Shown here: positions 1-8,640 of the stretch, piece by piece
Layout: every line of letters begins with the position of its first letter
How positions within the stretch are numbered: the first letter of the stretch is position 1
Origin: Phycisphaerae bacterium
Lineage (GTDB): Bacteria > Planctomycetota > Phycisphaerae > Phycisphaerales > UBA1924
Assembly: GCA_002706885.1 (NCBI GenBank)
Contig: PAKY01000123.1
Span: forward strand, 1-48,315
DNA length: 48,315 bases
Direction: 5' to 3'
Notes under the pieces: generated by a model
Database searches by the model: none
What the model was told of the DNA's origin: nothing
What the model saw: only the letters and a program-made list of their open reading frames with translations
Made by a program: the position numbers and the translations under genes

Positions 1-615
1 CTCCATGTCCTTCGGCGAGACGCGGGCGTCGAACTCGTGTCGGAGATGCTCGGGGCCGGAGTGAACCGCGAAGTGCTTCACGCACACCGCGACGCGGTAG
101 AAGCGGGGGTTCGAACCCTGGAGCCCGCGGACCATGGCCACGCCGAGTTCGCCCGCGAGGAAAGGGTCCTCGCCGTAGGTCTCGTGTCCGCGTCCCCATC
201 GCGGATCGCGGAAGATGTTGATGTTGGGGGTCCAGAACGTGAGGCCGAAGTAGCGACCGCGCTGGTTTTCGCGCAGCGCCGCGTGGTGCTTCGCGCGAGC
301 TTCGAGCGAGATGACCTCGCCGAGTCGGCGGACGAGATCGGGGTCGAACGTCGCGGCGGTGAGGATCGGCTGGGGGAAGACGGTCGCGCGCCCGGCGCGC
401 CCAACGCCGTGGAGGCACTCGTTCCACCAGTTGTAAGCCGGGATGCCCACCCGCGGCGCGCCGGGTGAGTCGTGGAGCATGAGCGAGGCCTTCTCCTCGA
501 TCGTCATCCGACCGAGCAGGTCTCGGACGCGACGGTCGATCGAGGCTCTCGTTGCGGAGTCGCCCGCGGGCGGGGTGGCCGTCATGGTGTCGACGTTATG
601 CGAGCCGTGATGCAC
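1..615 (-). CDS. GH3 family glycoside hydrolase, N-terminal part (gene runs off left edge)
   Basis: This is the 5' portion of a glycoside hydrolase family 3 gene read on the minus strand; the rest lies beyond the left edge. The translation contains the GH3 N-terminal domain signatures EKASLML, YNWWNECLHGVGRAG, and RDPRWGRGHETYGEDP followed by KHFAVHSGPEHLRHEF, the substrate-pocket blocks typical of beta-xylosidase/beta-glucosidase members. The YNWWNECLHGV form is typical of beta-xylosidase-like GH3 enzymes, so release of xylose from xylo-oligosaccharides is the likely role (inference). The start is uncertain: a GTG at 615 has a good AGGAG six bases upstream, while the first ATG (585) has none. 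No signal peptide is visible from either start, so the enzyme may be cytoplasmic. It lies about 80 bp downstream of the GH10 xylanase on the same strand and is probably co-transcribed with it. The catalytic Asp and C-terminal domains cannot be seen here. Confidence 0.9.
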   Translation of the reverse strand, partial: MHHGSHNVDTMTATPPAGDSATRASIDRRVRDLLGRMTIEEKASLMLHDSPGAPRVGIPAYNWWNECLHGVGRAGRATVFPQPILTAATFDPDLVRRLGEVISLEARAKHHAALRENQRGRYFGLTFWTPNINIFRDPRWGRGHETYGEDPFLAGELGVAMVRGLQGSNPRFYRVAVCVKHFAVHSGPEHLRHEFDARVSPKDME

Positions 616-696
616 GATCCTCTCCTCACCATCGAGGCGCTCGAACACCGCGATCCGGCGGACGCCGCGCGGCCGTTCCTGTTTGAACTCATCCAT

Positions 697-2667
697 TTAC
701 GGGCAGCCCACGCCCGACGAGCGGAGCGCTTCAATCAGGTCGAATGCGGTGTGGGAACCGTCGCCGTCGATCTCGACGCGGTCGGACCCGGCGAGCAGTT
801 CGTCGACAAACACCTGCGCGTCGGTCGCGTCGAGCTGGCCCGCGGGCCCCGCAACGTCGAGCGGGCCGCAGGTGGGAACGCCGAGTTCGACGGTGAGTTC
901 CACCGTCCCCTCGCCTGGCGGGACGGCTGCGACTGCTTCGGCCTGCGCCGACCCGCCATCGTGGGTGACGAGGACATCGTGCTCGCCGTGGAAGACGCGT
1001 GCCTCAAGGACGCCCGCAGAGGGACGGCCCGAGTCATGCGTGCTCCATTCATCAAGCAGTTCGCCGAGTCTGAGGCCGACCTCGTTGACGGTCCAATCCA
1101 TCTCGACGAGCGCCGCGTCGGCGCCGCGCCAGTGACGGCCCGCCCAATAGCCCCAGAGCGAGATCGCCTCGACGGACGGGTGGGAGAAGGCAACGCGGTA
1201 CATGGTCTCGAGCGATTCGGCCCGTTCGGCGTCGCTTGCGCCGGTCCGCGCGTAGTCGTATTCGGTGACGCGGATCGGGAGGCCGACGGAGGCGATCCGG
1301 TCGAGCTGGGCGCGGAGGGTGAATGGATCGACGGGCTGGTTGTAGTGCCCCTGCACGCCGACACCGTGAACGGCGGCGCCCGCGTCGAGCAGGTCGTTGA
1401 TCTGAATCAGGTAGTCCTCAAGGCGGCTCCCGGTCAGGATCGAATAGTCATTGACGAACAGCGGCGCCTCCGTCTCGATCGCCGCGACGTCGTTGAACAG
1501 CGACGCTCGGAACCCGCCGCCGAGACGGCTCTCAAAGAACGAGCCGTGGAGCATCTCGTTGTTGACGTCCCACGCGTCGACGAGACCCTCGTATCGACCG
1601 ACGACGCTCTCGATGCGATCGTCGACGGCGTTCTGGAGGTTGGCTCCGGTCAGATTGCGCACCCAGTCCGGCACGAACTGGTCGACCGCCCAGAGCACGT
1701 TGTGACCGTGGATCAGGATGCCGTTCTGCACGCAGAAGTCGCGGAAGGCGTCGGCGTTCTGGTAGTTCTCGAACCCCTGGAAGAACTCGATCTGCCGCCA
1801 CTTCCACGCGTTCTCAGGGGTCGCCATGTTGAAATGGTCGAGGAAGAATTGGCGGTAAGACGGGTTGCCCAGTTCGCTCGCGGCGAGCGCGGACCCAAAC
1901 CGGAAGTCGCGTGATCGCTGGTCGATCGACACGGTCGCGTCGTCGCGGGGCGTTCCGTACTGATCGACCACCGTGATCGCGAGATCGCGTTTGCGATTGG
2001 CTTCGATGCCTTCGTTCGCGCGTTCGAGCCAGTCGTACCCGTCGAGCGCGGTGATGCTCGCGTCATCGATGAGGTAGGACACGCCCGCGGGCGGACCTTC
2101 CACATAGAACTGGATCGTCGACGCCGAACCGAAGAGCGAGATGGCGCTCGTCCCCGCCACGCGTCGCCACTCGTTCGCGGGGACCGCGGCCTGGGCGACA
2201 CGGACGAACCGCTCGCCCCCGCCGTCCACGATCCGCAGCGTAATGGCGACAGGGTCAGCGCTGGGCTGCTCGAGTTTGACCCAGACCGCGAACTCATACG
2301 ACCGGCCGCTCACAATTTCGGATGTAACGGTCTGATTCGGAGCGTTCCAGAATTGCGTCCGCCCTGAGATTCGTCCCGAGAAGCTCCCGGAGCGGGCGTC
2401 GGCTGAAACGGCGAGCTGCGAATCGCCCGTCGGAAACCACGGAGCGACCGACCCGGACTCGAATCCGCCATTAGTAACGCCCTGTGCCTGCGCGCCTGCC
2501 GTGAGGCCAACGAGTGAGGCCGCGGCACATAAGGCACTCAATACAAGGCCTTTACGGCTCTTGACTGCTCGGCTTCCAGCGATGGGCTCGCCAGCAGCCA
2601 GATCGCGGCGACGGAAAAAGAGAGGATTGTCCGTCCCGAGCGTTCGATAACCGGGTTGCTGGAACAT
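697..2667 (-). CDS. Secreted GH10 endo-1,4-beta-xylanase with CBM and dockerin-like tail
   Basis: This 656-residue exported enzyme should cleave internal beta-1,4 bonds of xylan. A hydrophobic signal segment (about residues 41-60, ending AGAQAQ) follows an unusually long N-terminal stretch. No better start codon lies closer to it, and the ATG at 2667 has a good AAGGTG site. Residues 63-205 form a CBM4/9/22-type beta-sandwich (NGGFESG...W, SYLIDDASI). Residues 220-545 are the GH10 barrel: HGHNVLWA, the acid/base Glu371 in DVNNEM, and the nucleophile Glu469 in RVTEYDY. The C-terminus (about 610-656) is a shortened Asp-rich dockerin-like repeat ending GVGCP. The gene is divergent from the LacI regulator, and the GH3 gene follows it. 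An inverted CGTTGCAACG lies in its leader just upstream of the ribosome site. Family assignment is secure; the role of the tail is inferred. Confidence 0.95.
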   Translation of the reverse strand: MFQQPGYRTLGTDNPLFFRRRDLAAGEPIAGSRAVKSRKGLVLSALCAAASLVGLTAGAQAQGVTNGGFESGSVAPWFPTGDSQLAVSADARSGSFSGRISGRTQFWNAPNQTVTSEIVSGRSYEFAVWVKLEQPSADPVAITLRIVDGGGERFVRVAQAAVPANEWRRVAGTSAISLFGSASTIQFYVEGPPAGVSYLIDDASITALDGYDWLERANEGIEANRKRDLAITVVDQYGTPRDDATVSIDQRSRDFRFGSALAASELGNPSYRQFFLDHFNMATPENAWKWRQIEFFQGFENYQNADAFRDFCVQNGILIHGHNVLWAVDQFVPDWVRNLTGANLQNAVDDRIESVVGRYEGLVDAWDVNNEMLHGSFFESRLGGGFRASLFNDVAAIETEAPLFVNDYSILTGSRLEDYLIQINDLLDAGAAVHGVGVQGHYNQPVDPFTLRAQLDRIASVGLPIRVTEYDYARTGASDAERAESLETMYRVAFSHPSVEAISLWGYWAGRHWRGADAALVEMDWTVNEVGLRLGELLDEWSTHDSGRPSAGVLEARVFHGEHDVLVTHDGGSAQAEAVAAVPPGEGTVELTVELGVPTCGPLDVAGPAGQLDATDAQVFVDELLAGSDRVEIDGDGSHTAFDLIEALRSSGVGCP

Positions 2668-2810
2668 GTTTCACCTTCGTTGCAACGGGACCGCGGACGA
2701 CGCCGGGCGAAAACGCTCTCAAAATTCCTCAGGAAAGCGGCGGCTTCCCCTTCATCGGCGATGAAAACACTGTACACTTTCTGCAACAGCGTTACAAGGA
2801 CGGATCGGAA
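2668..2810. promoter_or_regulatory. Divergent promoter/operator region between GH10 xylanase and lacI
   Basis: This 143-bp divergent spacer holds several related elements. GTACACTTTCTGCAAC lies at 2772-2787, and its reverse complement recurs exactly upstream of xylB at 21132-21147. It overlaps an imperfect LacI-style inverted repeat, TGCAACAGCGTTACA (2782-2796). A perfect palindrome CGTTGCAACG lies at 2678-2687 in the leader of the xylanase. Reading toward the xylanase, TTGTAA and TACAGT are spaced 17 bp and could be -35 and -10 boxes; reading toward lacI, TACACT could be a -10. Operator function for the neighbouring LacI protein is inferred from position and symmetry. Confidence 0.55.
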
Positions 2811-3845
2811 ATGACATCTCTCCGCGACATCGCGACTCATTCCGGCGTTTCGACCGCGACCGTTTCGAGGGCCCTGAACAGCCACCCGCAGGTCAACGAG
2901 AAGACCCGCGCCCGCGTCCTCCGGTCCGCTCAGACCCTTGGATACACCGCCGTCGGCGTCGATCGCTCGACCGACGTCCACCGCGTCGCCCTCGTGTACC
3001 CCGGCCCCGTCTGGATCGGCATGCACTCGCCGTTCGACGCCGCCGTGCTTCGTGGGCTCGCGCAGTGCATGGCCGAGCATGATTTCGAGATCACGATCGT
3101 CGATCTCCGCCGCCGCCTCCGCGCAGGAGAGAGCTATGCGACGCTCTTTCATAAGTGGGGCATCTCTGCCGCCATTCTCCGGAGCGATGATTCGACGCTC
3201 CACCTCTGCGAGCGCATCGCCGCGGATGGCGTCCCGAGCGTCATGCTCGGCGAGCGTCCGGAGTCGCAGGATGGCTCATTCGTCAGCGGCGCCTCGAAGC
3301 CCGCGTCGCGAGAGGCGGTCGAGCACCTCATCTCACTCGGCCACAAGCGCATCGCGATCAGCGTCAACAACGTGCTCACGACCGACCACCACGACCGCAT
3401 CGAGGGCTGGCGTGAAGGGCTCGCCATGGGCGGGCTCGAGCCGCGCGACAACGACCTCATCCAGCTCCCCGCCGCCCTCGCCAACGGCGGCGTGCTGCTC
3501 CGCAAGCTCATGTCGATGTCGCCGAGGCCCACCGCGGTCTTCGTCACCGACCCGATGCTCGCCATCGGGCTCATCAACGAGGCCAAGGCCGCGGGCGTCC
3601 GCGTTCCCGAAGACCTCTCGGTCATTGGTTTCGACGACGACAACGCGAGGATGATGACCTCGCCGAAGATGTCATCGGTCTGCCAGGACTCCGCCGCCAT
3701 CGGCCGCACCGCCGTCACGCTGCTCCGCCAGATCGTGGACGGCGCGGTGAAGGAGCCGGCTCACATCAGCGTCGACGCGTGGTTCGAGGTCCGAGAGACC
3801 ACCGCCGCGCCCAACGAATCGTGGAGCAAGGGAGATTCGCAGTAA
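2811..3845 (+). CDS. LacI-family transcriptional regulator
   Basis: This 344-residue DNA-binding regulator has the LacI/GalR layout. The N-terminal helix-turn-helix (residues about 2-22: SLRDIATHSGVSTATVSRAL) is followed by the hinge-helix region around residue 50. A periplasmic-binding-protein-like effector domain spans about residues 60-335, with the family block VIGFDDDNARMMTSPKMSSV near the C-terminus. The length is standard. Position opposite the GH10 xylanase and at the head of a xylan locus suggests that it senses a xylan-derived sugar or uronate and controls the xylan genes, probably through the TGCAAC-containing repeats nearby; ligand and targets are inference. The ATG at 2811 was chosen because the HTH begins immediately after it. 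The ribosome site is weak (AAGGA about 12 bases upstream). Confidence 0.93.
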   Translation: MTSLRDIATHSGVSTATVSRALNSHPQVNEKTRARVLRSAQTLGYTAVGVDRSTDVHRVALVYPGPVWIGMHSPFDAAVLRGLAQCMAEHDFEITIVDLRRRLRAGESYATLFHKWGISAAILRSDDSTLHLCERIAADGVPSVMLGERPESQDGSFVSGASKPASREAVEHLISLGHKRIAISVNNVLTTDHHDRIEGWREGLAMGGLEPRDNDLIQLPAALANGGVLLRKLMSMSPRPTAVFVTDPMLAIGLINEAKAAGVRVPEDLSVIGFDDDNARMMTSPKMSSVCQDSAAIGRTAVTLLRQIVDGAVKEPAHISVDAWFEVRETTAAPNESWSKGDSQ

Positions 3846-3902
3846 GACGTCGTCGCTCGGGCCGAACGCCCCGCGGTCGTCAGTGAAAGAGGAGATGCAC
3901 GC

Positions 3903-5690
3903 ATGCACGCCATGAAAGCGATTACGCTCGCCGCCACGCTCGCCTGCCCGGCCGCGTTGGCCCAGACCATCAACGTCGTTGACTTCAACACGGCCTTCCC
4001 GTCGGAGCCGGGCGCCGATCTGTTCGGGAGCTTTGCGACCGACACGGCGCTCGGATCCGATTCCATCTCGATCGACACGACCGGTTTCGGCGGCGCGGGC
4101 ATCGGCCTCGCCGCGGCCGACTTCGACTCGAACGCCTACCAGGTCCGCATCCGCGCCCGCCTCCTGCCGGGCAACGTCGCCGATTCGTTCGCGGTCGGCT
4201 TCGTTGACAACGACGGCGACGACAGCGGCCCCGGCCTCGGCAGCGAGACGTGGGAGTGGCGCATCCCGACCGATCTGTTCAGTGAGGCCGAGTACACGGA
4301 TGTCGTCTACTCGCTCGGCTCGACGGGAATCCAGCGTCGCCAGGCCGACGGTTCGACGAATGACGGCGACGGCGTCCCGAACTTTGGCGGCGCGTTCTTC
4401 CTCCTCCAGTCCGAGTTCGAGATCCGCGACCGCCTCGCGATCGAGGTTGATGAGATCGTCCTCGAGCCCGTGTGTCTGACCGCGGACTACTACGTCGCGG
4501 ACTTCGGCGGCGGTTTCTCGGCCGGCGGCTTCGGCTCCTTCGGGAACGAGGGCGCCCTGACCGAGACCAACGACTCGCTCCAGATCAACGTCGCGAGCTT
4601 CGGCGGCGGCGGCCGCTCGTTCCCGGAGCAGACCGATTTCGACCCGCTCCAGTACCGCCTCCGCGTGCAGGCCCGCCTGCTCCCGGGCAACGGCGCGACG
4701 CAGTTCCGCGTCGTCCTCGCCGACAGCGACGGCGACGACTCGGCCGACGGCCTCGGCACGGAGAACTACGAGTACCCGGTCAACACCGCCCTGCTGAACA
4801 CGACCGAGTACACCGACGTGTTCATCCCCATCAGCTCGGGCGAGAACCGTCAGCAGAACTTCAACAGCGACTTCGATGGCGACGAGGTCATCAACTTCGG
4901 CGCCTCCGAGTGGTTCATCCAGTCGACCTTCGACTCGACCGACACGCTCGCCGTCGAGATCCGTGAGATCGCGATCGTTCCGATCGAGACCACACCCGGC
5001 TTCGACTTCAACGTCCCCGCCGCGGGCCTGTTCACCTACGGCTCGTTCAGCGGACCGATGGCCATCATGCAGACCGGTGAATCCGTCGTGATCACTGCCG
5101 CGAGCTTCGGCGGTCTCGGCGAGAACGACGGCACGACGCAGGAGATCGACGCTTCGAGCACGTCGCTCGAGGTGACCGGCCGCGCCCTGATGGGCAACGA
5201 GGCCGCGAGCTTCAACGTCATCCTCCTCGATCGCGACGGCGACGACAGCGCGGAAGGCACGGGCGACGAGGAGTACCAGTTCCAGTTTAACATGGTGGAC
5301 TTCGGCGCCAATCCGGACGGCTCGGTCGATGAGGAAGGCGAGCTCATCACCGTCCTCCAGCCGCTGACCGATCCCGGCCCCGTGTTCCGTCAGCAGGGAT
5401 TCAACTCCCTCTTCGACGGCGACATGATCCAGAACTACGGCCTCTACCAGTGGCAGTTCGCCTCGAACGCCACCGAGGGGCAGGAGTTCGCGTTCGAGCT
5501 CGTGAACATCCGCCTCGTCCAGCGCCTCCCGCTCGTGATCGACCCCGATCTCGACGCGAGCGGCGTCCGCGACGTCTTCGACGTCATCGACTTCATCCTC
5601 GACCCGATCGACCTGACCAACGACGGCGTGACCGACGCCGACGACGTGGAACGCTTCTTCTTCCTCCTGAAGTGCGCGTGCCCGTCCTGA
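3903..5690 (+). CDS. Secreted triple-repeat protein of unknown function with EF-hand/dockerin-like tail
   Basis: This 595-residue exported protein starts with a short signal peptide (residues 1-20, ending PAALA). The body consists of three diverged copies of a unit of about 165-180 residues (roughly 24-190, 195-365, 368-545). Each copy contains a Gly/Phe-rich opening, an ASFGG-like block, R-A-R-L-L-P-G-N or a variant, a D-x-D-G-D-D-S calcium-binding-like loop, and a final strand ending E-I-x-I-V. The C-terminus (about 550-595) has paired Asp-rich helices ([18 protein letters not shown] and [18 protein letters not shown]) and ends CACPS, resembling a diverged dockerin. I do not recognise the repeat as a named family. 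Beta-rich repeats with acidic loops in a xylan locus would suit a carbohydrate-binding surface or scaffold protein (inference). GAGGAG precedes the ATG, and the gene begins 57 bp after lacI. Confidence 0.85.
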   Translation: MHAMKAITLAATLACPAALAQTINVVDFNTAFPSEPGADLFGSFATDTALGSDSISIDTTGFGGAGIGLAAADFDSNAYQVRIRARLLPGNVADSFAVGFVDNDGDDSGPGLGSETWEWRIPTDLFSEAEYTDVVYSLGSTGIQRRQADGSTNDGDGVPNFGGAFFLLQSEFEIRDRLAIEVDEIVLEPVCLTADYYVADFGGGFSAGGFGSFGNEGALTETNDSLQINVASFGGGGRSFPEQTDFDPLQYRLRVQARLLPGNGATQFRVVLADSDGDDSADGLGTENYEYPVNTALLNTTEYTDVFIPISSGENRQQNFNSDFDGDEVINFGASEWFIQSTFDSTDTLAVEIREIAIVPIETTPGFDFNVPAAGLFTYGSFSGPMAIMQTGESVVITAASFGGLGENDGTTQEIDASSTSLEVTGRALMGNEAASFNVILLDRDGDDSAEGTGDEEYQFQFNMVDFGANPDGSVDEEGELITVLQPLTDPGPVFRQQGFNSLFDGDMIQNYGLYQWQFASNATEGQEFAFELVNIRLVQRLPLVIDPDLDASGVRDVFDVIDFILDPIDLTNDGVTDADDVERFFFLLKCACPS

Positions 5691-5704
5691 TCATCTGACA
5701 TCCC

Positions 5705-5734
5705 CGCGTGTCCGCCCCGCAAGGCGGACGCGCG
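5705..5734 (+). terminator. Strong hairpin between triple-repeat gene and pilin-like gene
   Basis: GTCCGCC (5710-5716) and GGCGGAC (5723-5729) pair perfectly around a six-base loop, and a flanking CGCG on each side extends the stem. There is no T-run after it, so it may be a GC-rich transcript-end stabiliser or a partial terminator rather than a classical intrinsic terminator. It separates the triple-repeat gene from the pilin-like gene downstream. Confidence 0.6.
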
Positions 5735-5781
5735 ATTCGCTCCCGCTCCGCAGAACCGTCATCGTGGCAAGGACAACACCC

Positions 5782-6726
5782 ATGACGTACTTGACGAACA
5801 AATCGAACAAGAACGCCTTCACGCTCATCGAACTGCTGGTCGTCATCGCGATCATCGCGCTCCTGATCGGCATCCTCCTGCCGGCCCTCGGTCGGGCGCG
5901 CCAGTCCGCGAAGGACCTCAAGTGCGCGTCGAACATGCGGCAGATCGGCATCGGGATCAACATGTTCGTGGACGACAACAAGGGCACGATGCCTGTCGGC
6001 TACGTGATCGAAAACAACCGCCGACAGGCCACGTACCCGGTCGCGAAGGACTGGACGCATGAAATCATCGGTTACCTGGGACAAGACGCCGAGGGGTACG
6101 AGCAGGAACTCGAGGAACGCTCGCATCAGCGCGGCGTTCGTGAGTTCTTTCTGTGCCCAGACGCAGGCGAACTCTTTGGCACGGTGTTCTCGCTCAACAC
6201 CTACAGCTGTCATCCTCGGCTGATGCCCGATGTTGACACCATCGATCGTTGGTACGAGGTCAGGACGAACAGGCGCGTCCTCCTGGATCCGCCGAAGATG
6301 TCAGCCGTCTTCCAGCCGAGCGACATGCTCACCATCAACGACGCGGCCCAGGACTTCCGTCCGCAGGCGCACAGTGCTGGCGGCGGGAGTGTGTCAGCCA
6401 ACACGTTCCAGCTCGACCGTGGGCAGTCGACCGGCGGGCACATGTACGTGAGCGACCGTCTGCAGGATCTGCTCGAAACAGGCGCCCGCGGACCCGGCAT
6501 GGGATTCAACGATCCGATCTGGGGCGGCTACAACATGGACCAGGTCGACGACTGGTCAGCCTCCAAGGGCGACATCCGCTGGCGCCACGGCGGCAATGAC
6601 GTCGCCAACATCCTCTACCTCGACGCCCACGTCGACGCCGAGAGCTACGGCGGCGGGAAGGACGGATCGCTCGATCCGATGGTGCCGACCAGCATCCCGC
6701 GCCGCAAGATCATGATGGAATATTGA
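5782..6726 (+). CDS. Prepilin-type N-terminal methylation protein (planctomycete H-X9-DG type)
   Basis: This 314-residue protein begins with a type IV pilin/type II secretion pseudopilin leader. A basic n-region is followed by the peptidase site and hydrophobic helix [20 protein letters not shown] (residues 11-30), then [20 protein letters not shown]. Such proteins are cut by a PilD/GspO-type prepilin peptidase and may assemble into a surface pseudopilus. The C-terminal part contains [19 protein letters not shown], a variant of the H-X9-DG motif with DA in place of DG. The family is greatly expanded in planctomycetes and its function is largely unknown. The ATG at 5782 was preferred over an upstream GTG (5764) because AAGGA precedes it and the shorter leader is normal. 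Placement inside the xylan locus suggests a role in polymer contact or uptake (inference). Confidence 0.9.
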   Translation: MTYLTNKSNKNAFTLIELLVVIAIIALLIGILLPALGRARQSAKDLKCASNMRQIGIGINMFVDDNKGTMPVGYVIENNRRQATYPVAKDWTHEIIGYLGQDAEGYEQELEERSHQRGVREFFLCPDAGELFGTVFSLNTYSCHPRLMPDVDTIDRWYEVRTNRRVLLDPPKMSAVFQPSDMLTINDAAQDFRPQAHSAGGGSVSANTFQLDRGQSTGGHMYVSDRLQDLLETGARGPGMGFNDPIWGGYNMDQVDDWSASKGDIRWRHGGNDVANILYLDAHVDAESYGGGKDGSLDPMVPTSIPRRKIMMEY

Positions 6727-6754
6727 TCGCCGCAGGCGGCCATCGGAGACCACC

Positions 6755-8494
6755 TTGCAGACGTATGCCTCTCTCCTCAGGGCGATCGCGACCACCATCG
6801 CGGTCGTCGTTTGCTACGCCACGTCCCATGCGGCGCCGCCCGACGGCCCCTTCGGACCGATCGCGCAGACCTACGAGGTCCCGCAAAGCGCCCAGCGTGT
6901 GATCCACGTTGCTCCGAACGGCGCCGCGGACGCGAGCGGGGAGTCCCCGAAAGCGCCAACCACCATCGAAGCGGCCTTCCGCGCCGCGACCACGGGCGAC
7001 GCCATCATCCTCCGAGGCGGCGTGTACCGCACGGGCGACCTCGTCACGAACCAGGGCGTCACCGTTCAGCCCTTCCAGAGCGAGCGGCCCGTCCTCAAGG
7101 GCACGCGCCTCGCCACCGAGTGGCAGCCCGTCCGCGGCGGGCTCTGGCGCACGAAGTGGGACACGCTCTTCCCGCTCCCGCCGCAGCCGTGGTGGCAGCG
7201 CGACCGCGAGATCACCCGAACCCCGCTTCACAAGTTCAACAACGACATGGTCTTCGTCGACGGCGAACTGCTCGCGTCGTGCGGCTCGGCGGGCGAGGTC
7301 GATCGCGCGTCGTTCTGGATCGACTACGACGAGGGCTACGTCTACGTCGGAGTCAACCCCGAACGCCATGTCATCGAGATCACGGCCCACGACGTCGCGA
7401 TCCTCCGCACGATCGATCGGGTTCGCGGCCGCGCGTCCGACGGCGAGGGCCTGACCGTCCGCGGTGTGACCTTCGCGCAATACGCCTACCGCGCCATCGA
7501 GATCGAAGGCCGCGACCCCGAAGGTCCATCGCCCGCCGCGGCGCACGGCGTCGACGTCGTCGGCTCGACGTTCGAGGACTGCTCGTTCACGTACTGCTCG
7601 CGTGTCGGCGGCTACTTCCGCGGCAACGGGCTCGTCATCCGCCGCTGTCTCGTGAGCGAAACCGGCACCGAGGGCATCTTCGTCCTGGGCTCGAGCAACG
7701 CGATCCTCGAGCGAAATGTGGTCCGCCGCACGAACAACGAGGGCATCACGGGCTACTACGTCACCGCGGTAAAGATCTTCAACCAGTGCCACAACGTGAC
7801 CTGCCGCGAGAACCTGATCATCGACAACCCCGCCGAGGCGAGCGGCGTCTGGTACGACGTGGGTAACGTTGACGGCGTCTTCGTTGACAATCGCGTCGAA
7901 CGCACCGACAACGGGTTCTTCTTCGAGATATCGCAGGGCGCCCGTTGCGAGGGCAACCTCTTCGTCGACTGCAACACGGGCGTCAAGATCCTCAACAGCC
8001 GAGACGTCACCATCCGCGGCAACACGTTCGTCAACAGCCGCCTTCAGATCCAACGAACAGAACGCAGCGCTCAGAACGACCACTTCGGCTGGCATCCGCA
8101 GACGGGTCCGGACGTCGACGAGCGCGAGGGCCATGTCATCGTCGGGAACCTGCTCTTCGCGGACGAACGCTTCCCCGAGCCGCTGATCCGATTCGATCAG
8201 GCGCCGCAGCTCCGCGGCGAACTGACCGAGCCGCAGGTCGCCGAGATCGACGGCAACGTCTTCGTCCGCCGATCCAACGCCGCCGAACGCCCGCTGATCG
8301 TCTGGGCGCCCGCATCAACGGGCGAAGGCTGGGAACGCTTCGACACGCTCGAAGCCTTCGGCGCCGCGTGGCCCGATCTCGGCTCGACGAACGAAGCCCA
8401 CCTCGGCTACCGAGGGCACGTCTTCAAGAGCGAAGAAGCCGGCCTCTTCACGCCGCACCCGTCGTTCCCGGCGCCGAACGCTTCTCGGCCGTAG
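6755..8494 (+). CDS. Secreted right-handed parallel beta-helix protein, candidate xylan-active enzyme
   Basis: This 579-residue exported protein has a signal peptide (residues 1-26, ending SHA). After it comes the opening HVAPNGAADASGESPKAPTT, which is typical of DUF1565-like parallel beta-helix proteins. It continues through repeated short strands with N-x-I/V-x-x-N-x-I/V spacing (about 210-480), for example GLVIRRCLVSETGTEGIFVL and NNEGITGYYV. Such folds include pectate lyase-like, GH120 and GH141 enzymes; I cannot assign one of these from motifs alone. Context (xylanase, glucuronidase, uronate catabolism) suggests action on a xylan side chain or on xylo-oligosaccharides. The only in-frame start before the signal peptide is TTG at 6755, preceded by GGAG. 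The gene follows the pilin-like gene by 28 bp, so the two are probably co-transcribed. No dockerin or sorting tail is present. Confidence 0.85.
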   Translation: MQTYASLLRAIATTIAVVVCYATSHAAPPDGPFGPIAQTYEVPQSAQRVIHVAPNGAADASGESPKAPTTIEAAFRAATTGDAIILRGGVYRTGDLVTNQGVTVQPFQSERPVLKGTRLATEWQPVRGGLWRTKWDTLFPLPPQPWWQRDREITRTPLHKFNNDMVFVDGELLASCGSAGEVDRASFWIDYDEGYVYVGVNPERHVIEITAHDVAILRTIDRVRGRASDGEGLTVRGVTFAQYAYRAIEIEGRDPEGPSPAAAHGVDVVGSTFEDCSFTYCSRVGGYFRGNGLVIRRCLVSETGTEGIFVLGSSNAILERNVVRRTNNEGITGYYVTAVKIFNQCHNVTCRENLIIDNPAEASGVWYDVGNVDGVFVDNRVERTDNGFFFEISQGARCEGNLFVDCNTGVKILNSRDVTIRGNTFVNSRLQIQRTERSAQNDHFGWHPQTGPDVDEREGHVIVGNLLFADERFPEPLIRFDQAPQLRGELTEPQVAEIDGNVFVRRSNAAERPLIVWAPASTGEGWERFDTLEAFGAAWPDLGSTNEAHLGYRGHVFKSEEAGLFTPHPSFPAPNASRP

Positions 8495-8535
8495 CGCAGA
8501 AGCGAATCCCGTAGACGGCGTGCCAACCTCGATCC

Positions 8536-8620
8536 TGTGTGCCATGCCCACGCGAAGCGCGGGCATGCGGTCCTCAAAGAGTCCCCGGACATGCCCGCGC
8601 TGCGCGTGGGCATGGCACAC
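8536..8620. repeat. Inverted pair of REP-like palindromic elements
   Basis: Two copies of an element of about 31 bp lie in opposite orientation at 8536-8566 and 8590-8620. Each is itself a palindrome: CATGCCC at one end, CGCG-AAG/CAG-CGCG in the centre and GGGCATG at the other, with a GTGTGC flank. The two copies differ by one central base. A third copy lies at 15045-15076. The pair sits between convergent genes (beta-helix protein and glucuronate isomerase) and could fold as a long bidirectional terminator-like structure. The structure and copy number are directly visible; the REP-like label is inference. Confidence 0.75.
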
Positions 8621-8640
8621 CAGAGCGATGACGACGTCGA

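Noticed and set aside
107-118. GGGTTCGAACCC, which looks like a tRNA T-arm.
   Set aside because: It lies inside the GH3 coding frame, and no acceptor, D or anticodon arm can be built around it.
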